A stretch of 64,000 nucleotides of DNA from Rickettsia typhi. GTDB taxonomy: Bacteria; Pseudomonadota; Alphaproteobacteria; WRAU01; Hepatincolaceae. The notes under the pieces are model-generated. The model ran no database searches, was not told the DNA's origin, and worked only from the letters and a program-made list of their open reading frames with translations. Location: contig CAMCZU010000001.1 of NCBI GenBank assembly GCA_945888065.1, forward strand, positions 62,001 to 126,000, in the 5' to 3' direction. Shown here one piece after another: positions 17,262-25,135 of this stretch (positions are counted from its first letter, which is position 1; the number at the start of each line of letters is the position of its first letter). The translations under genes and the position numbers were made by a program.

Positions 17262-18200
17262 TTAACTTAAAAATAAATCAGACATAGATTTATTTTCTAC
17301 AGTTCTTTTAATACTTTGTGCTAAAAGCTGTGCTACAGATAAATACCTAATTTTTTCAATATGATTGGTTTTAGCAATAGAGTTTATTGAATCTGTGCAA
17401 ATAAATTCTACAATTGGAGAATTATTAATATTAACAATAGCTTTACTAGAAAATACTCCGTGGGTAACATAAGCATATACAGAAGTTGCCCCTGCTTTAT
17501 TTAAAGCAATAGAAGCATTACAAAATGTTCCTGCTGAATCTGCAATATCATCAATTAAAATACAATTTTTATCTTTTACTTCTCCAATAATATTCATTAC
17601 CTCTGATACACCTGGGACTGATCTTCTTTTATCTATAATTGCTAAATCGCAACCTAACCATTTAGCAACACTTCTTGCTCTCATTACTCCACCAATATCT
17701 GGAGAAACAATTACAACATCACTAAGGGAGCTAAATTTAGCTCTAATATCTTCTACAAATAAAATATTTCCATATAAATTATCCACAGGAACATCAAAAA
17801 AACCCTGAATTTGAGCTGCATGTAAATCTAGGGTTATTAACTTATCTACCCCAGCCTTAGTTATTAAATTAGCTACTAATTTTGCAGAAATTGGAGTGCG
17901 AGGAGCACTTTTTCTATCTTGCCTTGCATATCCAAAATAAGGAACTACTGCTGTAATACTTTTTGCAGAGGCTCTTTTTAATGCATCTATAATAATTAAT
18001 AATTCCATTAAGTTATCATTAACAGGGTATGATGTAGATTGTATTATATACACATCTTCCCCCCTCATGCTTTCTAATATTTCTACACTAATTTCACCAT
18101 CTGCAAAATTTGTAATATTAGATTTTACACAAGACACACCTAAAATTTGTGCGATTTTTTCTGCCAAGGGCTTATTAGCATTTCCAGAAATTAATTTCAT
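17262..18200 (-). CDS. prs: Ribose-phosphate pyrophosphokinase
   Basis: Prs makes PRPP from ribose 5-phosphate and ATP for nucleotide, NAD, His and Trp synthesis. The 312-residue protein is full length, with FADGEISVEI, the ATP-binding YFGYARQDRK, the flexible-loop KRR segment (IDKRRSVPGVSEV) and the PRPP-binding loop CILIDDIADSAGTFCNA. It is preceded by pgeF on the same strand after a 46-base gap and ends in a terminator hairpin. Confidence 0.96.
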   Translation of the reverse strand: MKLISGNANKPLAEKIAQILGVSCVKSNITNFADGEISVEILESMRGEDVYIIQSTSYPVNDNLMELLIIIDALKRASAKSITAVVPYFGYARQDRKSAPRTPISAKLVANLITKAGVDKLITLDLHAAQIQGFFDVPVDNLYGNILFVEDIRAKFSSLSDVVIVSPDIGGVMRARSVAKWLGCDLAIIDKRRSVPGVSEVMNIIGEVKDKNCILIDDIADSAGTFCNASIALNKAGATSVYAYVTHGVFSSKAIVNINNSPIVEFICTDSINSIAKTNHIEKIRYLSVAQLLAQSIKRTVENKSMSDLFLS

Positions 18201-18246
18201 TTGATAACTCTTAATTAATAATATTTTATAATTCTTATTTTATTTA

Positions 18247-19029
18247 TTATTTTAAAAAAATACAAGACATTTGCAATCCACGATTTTTCTCTCCCCTTAG
18301 AGTAGATCTTCTATGACTAAAAAATTGTTCTTCATTTTCACAAGTATCAATAGCTAAATCATCAATATTTTGTTCTAAAATGCCAGAACTTATTAATCTA
18401 TATTTTGCATAACCTTTTATATCAAATAAAAATTTATTGTTGTTTACTGAGGTAAAAAATTCTTTTGAGGATTCATCTATTTTTAAGTGCTCTATATAAA
18501 AATCACTCCCCACTTCATAAGATTTCTTTCCAATTGAAGGACCAATTGCAACAAATATTTGAGAATTAAAATAAGTATTTGAGTTAATTTGAGATATTGT
18601 ATTTTCAATAATTCCTCTCAATAAACCCTTCCATCCACAATGAATAGCACCAACTATTTTATGAGTTTCCTCTACAAATAATAAAGGAATACAATCAGCA
18701 GTAAAAATACCAATTGGTAAATTTTGCATTTTACAAATTAATCCATCTCCTTGAATATTTTGCATATTTTCTGTGGATAATATATTAGTAATATTAAACA
18801 CATCTGTTGAATGAACTTGCTTTAGAGTAGAAATTGGATTTTTACATTTTAGATAATTTTCAATCATTTTTCTATTTTGTAAAATATTTTCTTGAGAATC
18901 TTGAGTAAAAAAAGATGCATTTAAAGAATCAAAATCTCCACTACTAAACCCTTTTTTTTCATCTAAATGCCTTCCAAAAAAACAATGTTCAATAAAATCA
19001 AATTTTTTTAATAATTTAGATTGATACAT
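18247..19029 (-). CDS. pgeF: Multicopper/laccase-domain protein PgeF (YfiH family)
   Basis: The 260-residue protein belongs to the YfiH/DUF152 family. It keeps the zinc/active-site pieces: LKQVHSTDVF, GIFTADCIPLLF, GAIHCGWKGLLRGI and DTCENEEQFFSHRRS. Family members act as purine nucleoside hydrolase/phosphorylase enzymes, and E. coli YfiH has been linked to peptidoglycan precursor editing. It lies six bases downstream of the MidA-type methyltransferase gene, an order (lgt-midA-pgeF) common in alphaproteobacteria. Confidence 0.9.
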   Translation of the reverse strand: MYQSKLLKKFDFIEHCFFGRHLDEKKGFSSGDFDSLNASFFTQDSQENILQNRKMIENYLKCKNPISTLKQVHSTDVFNITNILSTENMQNIQGDGLICKMQNLPIGIFTADCIPLLFVEETHKIVGAIHCGWKGLLRGIIENTISQINSNTYFNSQIFVAIGPSIGKKSYEVGSDFYIEHLKIDESSKEFFTSVNNNKFLFDIKGYAKYRLISSGILEQNIDDLAIDTCENEEQFFSHRRSTLRGEKNRGLQMSCIFLK

Positions 19030-19034
19030 AATTT

Positions 19035-20147
19035 TTATTTCTCTCCTATTTTATAAAATCCATAAGGATTATCCACATTACAAGAATTTAACATTACTTT
19101 AAATTTTAATCCCATATCATTTTCATTAATTAACAAATTGCATCTTTGCAAAAAATTTTCTCTATCTTTAGATGATAAATTATTTGCTAAAATATCTCGC
19201 CTATTTTCAAATCCTAAAGAAGTTAAAAATTCTTTTTGAGTAATTAAATTATAACAATCTATATTGTTTTTTTTTGCTAACTCTATTAAAGAGCCAAAAT
19301 TTAGATTATATGTAATATCACACATACCTGCATTTTGTAAAATTTCATCTATATTTAATATATTACCATCTAAATATCCCCTCAAAGAAGATAATTTAGA
19401 AGGCAAAAAACTTCCATAATCAATGCTTAAAATTACTCCACCATTTTTTTTAATAATATTTAATAATTGAGTATAAATTTTATTAGCTAAGATAGAAATC
19501 TCTAAAACATCATTTTCTTTATAATTATCATTAGTTAAAGTAGAATTTTTATTTAAAACTAGCTGTAATTTTTTATTACTATCATTCAATCCTACAAATA
19601 CTTCATATAATTGATTATTTTTACAAATATATTGTTTTATTGGTAAAGCATCAAAAAATTCATTTGAATATATAAATGTTAATTGTGTAAAATTAATTTC
19701 ATCAACAGATTTATACCATTTAGTTTTTTGTAAAATATGTGGATATCTAGCTATTTCGTTTGTTTGTAAGCTTTGCAAAATAGGATTAATTTCTACAATG
19801 TGTAAAGATAAATTTTTATGAAAACCATCTATCTTAGATGTAGATCTTAAAATATCATTAATTAAAGATCCACTACCAGCTCCTAATTCTAATAAATTAA
19901 AATTAATTCTTCCACATTTATCCCATAAATCTACTAACCATAAGCCTATGAGTTCTCCAAAAATTTGAGATAACTGAGGTGATGTAATAAAATCTTGCTT
20001 TCTTTGTGAGCTATAAAAAAAAGGATTAATATTTTGATAATAACCAAACTCAGATATTAAAGCTAATTTTAAAAATTCATCTAATGGAATTGCTTTTGAA
20101 TTTTTAATAATTTCATAAATTTTTTTATGGTTATTTAATTGATTGAT
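19035..20147 (-). CDS. MidA/NDUFAF7-type SAM methyltransferase with non-standard start
   Basis: The DUF185 family (human NDUFAF7 methylates an arginine of complex I). Reading upstream of an internal TTG at 19778, the frame stays open and clearly homologous: LDEFLKLAL, EFGYYQNINPFFYSS, DFITSPQLSQIFGELIG, then the SAM motif LLELGAGSGSLINDILR, so the gene must begin near 20147 (about 370 aa). No ATG, GTG, TTG or CTG exists in frame between the in-frame stop inside lgt and 19778. GGAG lies eight bases before an ATC at 20147; ATA at 20153 and later ATT codons are alternatives. It overlaps the lgt stop, so coupled or rare-codon initiation is likely. Confidence 0.82.
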   Translation of the reverse strand: MNQLNNHKKIYEIIKNSKAIPLDEFLKLALISEFGYYQNINPFFYSSQRKQDFITSPQLSQIFGELIGLWLVDLWDKCGRINFNLLELGAGSGSLINDILRSTSKIDGFHKNLSLHIVEINPILQSLQTNEIARYPHILQKTKWYKSVDEINFTQLTFIYSNEFFDALPIKQYICKNNQLYEVFVGLNDSNKKLQLVLNKNSTLTNDNYKENDVLEISILANKIYTQLLNIIKKNGGVILSIDYGSFLPSKLSSLRGYLDGNILNIDEILQNAGMCDITYNLNFGSLIELAKKNNIDCYNLITQKEFLTSLGFENRRDILANNLSSKDRENFLQRCNLLINENDMGLKFKVMLNSCNVDNPYGFYKIGEK

Positions 20148-20928
20148 TCTTATAACTCCAGTGCAAAATAATAAAACCTAATACTATCATTAAAAAGCAC
20201 AATATTTGACCCATAGATATTATATTAAAAAAATAAATTTCTCCTACTCTAAAAAATTCTATAGCAAACCTAAAAGATCCATAACAAAGCATTGCTAAAG
20301 AAGATATAAAGCCTACTTTTTTATAATAACCTTTTAAAAACAAAATTAGTAAAATTAAAAATAATACTAAACCTTCAAAAAATGCTTCATAAAGTTGGCT
20401 AGGGTGCCTTGCTTCTATCATATTAGGAAACACAACACCCCAAGGCACATTAGTAATTTTTCCATATAACTCAGCATTAATAAAATTAGCTATTCTACCT
20501 AAAAACAACCCTATAGGCATTGCTAATGCTAGTATATCTGTAATTGCAAACAAATGTTTTTTATATTTTTTTGATATTAAATAAGAAGTAAAAATTACCC
20601 CTAATAATCCTCCGTGGTAAGACATACCACCTTCCCATAAATAAAAAATTTTAATTATGTTATGTAAATAATACTCATATCCATAAAATAAAACATAACC
20701 TAACCTTCCACCTATTAAAATGCCTAAGAGAGAATAAAAAAATAAATCATCAAAAAAATTTTTTTCTTTATCTTTTGATATCATAAAAAACTTAGAATTT
20801 AAAAATTTTAAATAAAATAAACCCAATAAAGAACCAATTATATATGCCAAAGAATACCATCTTATATCCAAAGAACCTAAAGAAAATGCAATTGGAGTAA
20901 TAGAAGAAGAAAAAATTATTGTATACAT
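20131..20928 (-). CDS. lgt: Prolipoprotein diacylglyceryl transferase
   Basis: Lgt transfers diacylglycerol from phosphatidylglycerol to the lipobox Cys of prolipoproteins in the inner membrane. The 265-residue protein has seven hydrophobic segments, the essential MSYHGGLLG region, the signature GRIANFINAELYG and RHPSQLYEAFFEG. Substrates visible in this window are Pal and the small lipoprotein at 24597. It overlaps the start of the MidA-type gene. Confidence 0.95.
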   Translation of the reverse strand: MYTIIFSSSITPIAFSLGSLDIRWYSLAYIIGSLLGLFYLKFLNSKFFMISKDKEKNFFDDLFFYSLLGILIGGRLGYVLFYGYEYYLHNIIKIFYLWEGGMSYHGGLLGVIFTSYLISKKYKKHLFAITDILALAMPIGLFLGRIANFINAELYGKITNVPWGVVFPNMIEARHPSQLYEAFFEGLVLFLILLILFLKGYYKKVGFISSLAMLCYGSFRFAIEFFRVGEIYFFNIISMGQILCFLMIVLGFIILHWSYKNQSIK

Positions 20929-20952
20929 AAGAATACCCTGTTTAAAATGATT

Positions 20953-21369
20953 TTATTTTGATTCAATAGAAATAATTTTTAACTCTCTTTCTACATTTTT
21001 CTTTTTTAATTCAATTGTTAAGATTCCATGATCTAAAAATGATTTTACAGGCTCTATACCTTCTGCTAATAAAAAAGTTTTAGAAAATCTTCTAAAAGAA
21101 AGTCCTCGATGTATATAAACATTCCCAGAAGATTCACTTTTGTCTGTTAATTTATTTCCACATACAATTAACTGATTTCCCTCTTGAGATACACTAAGCT
21201 CGTTTTCATAAAACCCCGCCACAGCTAATTTTATTACTAAAAAATTATCTTGTGTTTGCTCTATATTATATGGAGGATAGTTATCTGAACACTTAGATAA
21301 TTTGTCTATAACCGCTTCAATATGATCAAATCCTAACATTAAGGGATTATTAAATAATAACTTTGTCAT
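20953..21369 (-). CDS. Small heat-shock protein, Hsp20/IbpA type
   Basis: A 138-residue alpha-crystallin-domain chaperone that holds unfolding proteins. The opening NPLMLGFDHIEAVIDKLS and YPPYNIEQT match the IbpA/HspC group of proteobacteria; the domain continues with AVAGFYENELSVS and HRGLSFRRFSKTFLL and ends GILTIELKK, with a short tail lacking a clear IxI motif except KIISI. It stands between engB and lgt on the same strand; no sigma-32 or ROSE-type element is obvious in the short leader. Confidence 0.9.
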   Translation of the reverse strand: MTKLLFNNPLMLGFDHIEAVIDKLSKCSDNYPPYNIEQTQDNFLVIKLAVAGFYENELSVSQEGNQLIVCGNKLTDKSESSGNVYIHRGLSFRRFSKTFLLAEGIEPVKSFLDHGILTIELKKKNVERELKIISIESK

Positions 21370-21411
21370 AATATTATATTTATTTTTTTATATATTATAA
21401 TTCACAATAAC

Positions 21412-22050
21412 TTAATCAATTAACTTTAAAATATCTTCTTTAATAATATCTAAGCCTATTTTTCTTTTTGAGCTACATAATAAAGATATCTTATTATATA
21501 AAATTTTTTTCTCAAATAAAAAATTTTTTATTTCGCATATAGTATTATTTAATAGCTTATCAGATATACGATCTATTTTTGTTAAAATAATTTGATAATC
21601 TTTACCAATATGATCTAAAAACTCTATAGCTTCTTTGTCTATTTTTAATAATCCAACCTTAGAATCAATCAAAAGATAAATTTTTTTTAAATTTATACTT
21701 TCATCTATAAATGAAACACTTAAATCTGTCCATTTTTCTTTTTTATTTTTATCAAATTTAGCATAACCATACCCGGGTAAATCTACAAAATAAATTTTTT
21801 CACATAAAGAAAAAAAATTTATCTCTCTTGTTCTACCTGGTGTATTTGATACCCTAACTAATTTTTTTTTATTAAAGATGGAATTTAATAAAGAAGATTT
21901 ACCAACATTAGATCTCCCCCAAAAAGCAATTTGAGGAATGTCATTCATCGGAAGTTGCTTTAAATTAACAATTCCTAGACAAAACTTAGCTTCATAATTA
22001 AAAATATTTTTTATTGCACTTTGCTTAATATTTGTATTAATAATATTCAT
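21412..22050 (-). CDS. engB: Ribosome biogenesis GTPase EngB (YsxC/YihA)
   Basis: EngB helps assemble the 50S subunit. The 212-residue protein has G1 GRSNVGKSSLLN, G3 DLPGYGYAK, G4 LTKIDR and the switch segment VSNTPGRTREINFF. It begins three bases after yidC ends, part of the conserved rpmH-rnpA-yidD-yidC-engB cluster. Confidence 0.95.
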   Translation of the reverse strand: MNIINTNIKQSAIKNIFNYEAKFCLGIVNLKQLPMNDIPQIAFWGRSNVGKSSLLNSIFNKKKLVRVSNTPGRTREINFFSLCEKIYFVDLPGYGYAKFDKNKKEKWTDLSVSFIDESINLKKIYLLIDSKVGLLKIDKEAIEFLDHIGKDYQIILTKIDRISDKLLNNTICEIKNFLFEKKILYNKISLLCSSKRKIGLDIIKEDILKLID

Positions 22051-22053
22051 AAA

Positions 22054-23769
22054 TTATTTTTTTCTTTTCAATAAATCTGAATGCACTTTTTTGTTAATAA
22101 AATATTGCTGAATAATAGATAAAACATTGCTCCAAGTCCAGTAAATCACAAGACCCACAGGAAATTTAGCTAATACAACAGTTAAAAACACAGGCATCAT
22201 ATTCATAATACGCTGTTGCATTTTATCAAGAGTTTGAGCTGTGCTTAATTTTTGTTGAATATACATAGTTAAACCCATTAAAATAGGCCAAACACCTATA
22301 TGCAACAAATCAGGTGTATTCCAAGGAAGCAATCCAAATAAAGTAAATAAATTCGTGTTATCCATAGCAGATAAATCGTGTATCCAACCCCAAAAAGGTG
22401 CATGCCTCATTTCAATGCTAACAAATATTACTTTATAAATAGAAAAAAATATTGGAATTTGTAATAAAATAGGTAAACAACCTGACAAAGGATTTACCTG
22501 CTCTTTTTTATACAGATCCATCAACTCTTTATTATATCTTTGCATATCGGATTTATACAATTCTTTTAATGATTTCATTTTAGGTTGCAAATCTTTCATT
22601 TTTGCCATTGACACATAAGATTTATAAGCAATAGGTAAAATTGCTAACCTAATAATAATAGTAAATACTAAAATTGCTAATCCAAAATTACCAATTAAAG
22701 AGTGAATCCATAGTAAAAATTTAATCATAGGCTTAGTAAAAAAGAAAAACCATCCAAAATCAATTGTATCATCAAATTTACTTAAATTTAAAGCTGTATT
22801 GTAATTCTTAATAACATTATACTCTTTAGGACCAACAAAAATCTTAGTTGTAATAGAATATAAATCATTAGGGTTAATTCTTACAACAGATCCATTTGAA
22901 CTAACTTTATAATTATTTAATCCTAAAGAATCTTTATAAGATGAAAAACTAACATTTTCTTCATTGCTAGATAATACTATAGCTGACAACCAATATTTAT
23001 CTGTAAACCCTATAAATCCACCTGATGTTTTATATTCATATGATTTTGTTAAAACATCTTTATAATCAATACGCTCTAGTGTTCCTGCAACATCACCTAC
23101 AAATCCTTCGTGGGAAATAAATAAATCTTCTACCTGAGGATCATTGTGTCTTAAAATATAATTATAAGGAACTAATGAGATAGCTTTATTACTTTTATTT
23201 ATAACTTCATCTACAATTGTAATTAAATATGAATTATCTATAGAAATAATCTTTTTAAATATTAAACCATTTTTATTACTTGTTAATGTAATTGAATTAT
23301 TTGGGGTTAGCTTTAATGCATTAGCTTTCCATAGACCATCTAAAAAAATTTCTTTTTGCTCAGACTCACTAAACCATCCACTTTTAAAAAAATAAGCATT
23401 TTGAGTATTTTGCAAATCAAAAATTCTAACATTTTGGCTTTTATACTCAAGAGAATTTTTATATTTTTTTAAAGAAATATCATCAATCACACCATCAAAT
23501 AAAGACAAACTACCATTTACAACATCATTGTTAATAACAATCCTAGGAGTTTTTAATAAAATATCTTCACGCTTAGGCAAATCATTTATTTTTTTTTCAA
23601 TATTTATATTTTTTAATTGTTTATTTTCTGCTTTTATAATTTCTTGATTTTTTATATTTTCAGCTTCTCTTTGATCTTTTAAAAAAAAATAATCCCATAA
23701 AATTAAAAGTAAAATAGCCATAACCATAGCTAACCAAAACTTACCACTAAACATACTGCTATCTTGCAT
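22054..23769 (-). CDS. yidC: Membrane protein insertase YidC
   Basis: YidC inserts proteins into the inner membrane alone or with SecYEG. The 571-residue protein is the long proteobacterial form: an N-terminal helix (about 9-27), a large periplasmic beta domain (about 60-340) and five conserved C-terminal helices with IIIRLAILPIAYKSY, the cytoplasmic loop around MAKMKDLQPKMKSLKE, and GCLPILLQIPIFFSIYKV. The tail is basic. It follows yidD after 17 bases. Confidence 0.96.
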   Translation of the reverse strand: MQDSSMFSGKFWLAMVMAILLLILWDYFFLKDQREAENIKNQEIIKAENKQLKNINIEKKINDLPKREDILLKTPRIVINNDVVNGSLSLFDGVIDDISLKKYKNSLEYKSQNVRIFDLQNTQNAYFFKSGWFSESEQKEIFLDGLWKANALKLTPNNSITLTSNKNGLIFKKIISIDNSYLITIVDEVINKSNKAISLVPYNYILRHNDPQVEDLFISHEGFVGDVAGTLERIDYKDVLTKSYEYKTSGGFIGFTDKYWLSAIVLSSNEENVSFSSYKDSLGLNNYKVSSNGSVVRINPNDLYSITTKIFVGPKEYNVIKNYNTALNLSKFDDTIDFGWFFFFTKPMIKFLLWIHSLIGNFGLAILVFTIIIRLAILPIAYKSYVSMAKMKDLQPKMKSLKELYKSDMQRYNKELMDLYKKEQVNPLSGCLPILLQIPIFFSIYKVIFVSIEMRHAPFWGWIHDLSAMDNTNLFTLFGLLPWNTPDLLHIGVWPILMGLTMYIQQKLSTAQTLDKMQQRIMNMMPVFLTVVLAKFPVGLVIYWTWSNVLSIIQQYFINKKVHSDLLKRKK

Positions 23770-23786
23770 TTTATAACCCTATTAAC

Positions 23787-24044
23787 TTATTTTTTATCTA
23801 CTGGATCATACCCACATCCACCCCAAGGATTACATTTTGCTATCCTAATTAAAGACACATAAAAGCCTTTAAATAAACCAAATTTTTGTAAACTTTCAAA
23901 AACATACTCAGAGCAAGTAGGTGTAAATCTACAATTATTTCCCAACCAAGGGGAAATAAAAAATTTATAAAACTTAAATAATAAAACAATTATCATAAAA
24001 ACAATTTTATTATAAATAAAATCATATGTTTTTTTTAATAACAC
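23787..24044 (-). CDS. yidD: Membrane protein insertion efficiency factor YidD
   Basis: YidD is a small membrane-associated protein that aids YidC-dependent insertion. The 85-residue sequence has the diagnostic FYKFFISPWLGNNCRFTPTCSEY and a CNPWGGCGYDPVD ending (each shown in part by conserved Cys, Pro and Gly). It overlaps rnpA upstream by 23 bases, normal for this cluster. Confidence 0.95.
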   Translation of the reverse strand: MLLKKTYDFIYNKIVFMIIVLLFKFYKFFISPWLGNNCRFTPTCSEYVFESLQKFGLFKGFYVSLIRIAKCNPWGGCGYDPVDKK

Positions 24045-24357
24045 TTAATAATTCCTGCTTCATATAATCAAAATTTAAAAAATAAGATTGTTTTTTTGCA
24101 ATATAGCATATCTTTAAATATTGATTATCATTAAAAACATCAGCAATAAAAGAACTCAAAGATCTAAGTCTTCTTTTTATGCGATTTCTAAATACAGCAT
24201 TGCCATTTTTTGAACTTACAATCCACCCTATATAAAACCTTTCTAAAGAAGAATCATTTAGTATAAATACTACAAACCCCTTACATACAAACTTTTTTCC
24301 ATATTTTGTAATATAATTAAAATCACTTTTTGAAGAAATTACATCAAATTTTTTCAT
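24022..24357 (-). CDS. rnpA: Ribonuclease P protein component
   Basis: RnpA assists the RNase P RNA in 5' processing of tRNA precursors. The 111-residue basic protein carries the signature GNAVFRNRIKRRLRS, the RNR motif that contacts RNA, with a start ATG at 24357 directly beside the rpmH stop. Sequence outside that motif is diverged, as usual. Confidence 0.92.
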   Translation of the reverse strand: MKKFDVISSKSDFNYITKYGKKFVCKGFVVFILNDSSLERFYIGWIVSSKNGNAVFRNRIKRRLRSLSSFIADVFNDNQYLKICYIAKKQSYFLNFDYMKQELLSVIKKNI

Positions 24358-24492
24358 TTATGCAGTAAGCTTGTGTCTGCCTTTTGCTCTTCTATTGCTA
24401 ATAATTTTTCTACCACCTTTAGTAGACATTCTTTGCCTAAATCCGTGCCTTCTTTTCCTAACCAAAGCACTTGGTTGATAAGTTCTTTTCAC
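24358..24492 (-). CDS. rpmH: 50S ribosomal protein bL34
   Basis: A 44-residue bL34, read as [20 protein letters not shown] followed by [21 protein letters not shown]. It starts with GTG at 24492 and its TAA stop (24358-24360) abuts the rnpA ATG. This is the first gene of the rpmH-rnpA-yidD-yidC-engB cluster. dnaA, its partner at many bacterial origins, is not next to it here. Confidence 0.96.
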   Translation of the reverse strand: MKRTYQPSALVRKRRHGFRQRMSTKGGRKIISNRRAKGRHKLTA

Positions 24493-24596
24493 AACAATAA
24501 CCCTCTACAATATTAAATTTAATTAAAATATAAATAATTAATCCATTTATATTATATTTAATACAAAAAATAGTCAATATAATATTAACTTCTTAA

Positions 24597-24932
24597 TTAT
24601 TTATATAAATAAATATTAATATAGTCTTCACTGCTAAATGAATCAACTAATTTATATTTTAAATTATTAGTTTTACAAAAGTTAATAATTAAGGATACAG
24701 CTTCTTGGTTATCATCTGTTAACCAACTATGATAATTAACTACAACAATTATTGTTGCTTTGTTTAAAGCGCTATAAGATAGCAAATCAATTAATGTTGT
24801 TGAATCCATATTTTTTGTTGTTTGAATTGTTTTATAAGGGTTTAATAAAAATTTATCTTTTTTAAAACAAGAAGATAAATTTAAACTAAAAACGAAAACT
24901 ATTATAATTTTAACAAAAAAGAGAATTTTCAT
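24597..24932 (-). CDS. Small predicted lipoprotein
   Basis: A 111-residue protein of unknown function. Residues 1-21 form a hydrophobic signal ending in a lipobox LSSC with Cys22, so it should be lipid-modified by Lgt and anchored in the outer membrane or inner membrane. The mature part includes TIIVVVNYHSWLTDDNQEA and ends YINIYLYK. It stands alone upstream of rpmH with a 104-base gap. No family is recognised. Confidence 0.7.
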   Translation of the reverse strand: MKILFFVKIIIVFVFSLNLSSCFKKDKFLLNPYKTIQTTKNMDSTTLIDLLSYSALNKATIIVVVNYHSWLTDDNQEAVSLIINFCKTNNLKYKLVDSFSSEDYINIYLYK

Positions 24933-25042
24933 AATATTTTTAACTTGATTTTATAACCTATAATGATTTATTATACTATATATATTAAGTATAATAAAAT
25001 ACTTAATTAAAAGTTATTTTTATATTCTATTAAAATAAAAAA

Positions 25043-25119
25043 GCACCCGTAGCTCAACAGGATAGAGCGTCTGACTACGAATCAGAAGGCTAGGAGTTCG
25101 AGTCTTCTCGGGTGCACCA
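25043..25119 (+). tRNA. tRNA-Arg (anticodon ACG)
   Basis: A 77-base cloverleaf with acceptor arms GCACCCG / CGGGTGC, D-arm GCTC/GAGC, anticodon stem TCTGA/TCAGA around loop CTACGAA (anticodon ACG), T-loop TTCGAGT and an encoded 3' CCA. ACG would be edited to ICG by TadA to read CGU, CGC and CGA. The coding gene downstream starts 16 bases later on the same strand. Confidence 0.96.
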
Positions 25120-25135
25120 ACAAAAAGGTTGCTAA

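Noticed and set aside
17779-19077. Three single DnaA 9-mers in the prs-pgeF-midA region as a second origin
   Set aside because: They lie about 300-1000 bases apart, within genes, and are not clustered like those at 7137-7170.
19035-19778. Short version of the MidA-type gene beginning at TTG 19778
   Set aside because: That start would remove the SAM-binding motif; homologous sequence continues upstream in the same frame to about 20147.
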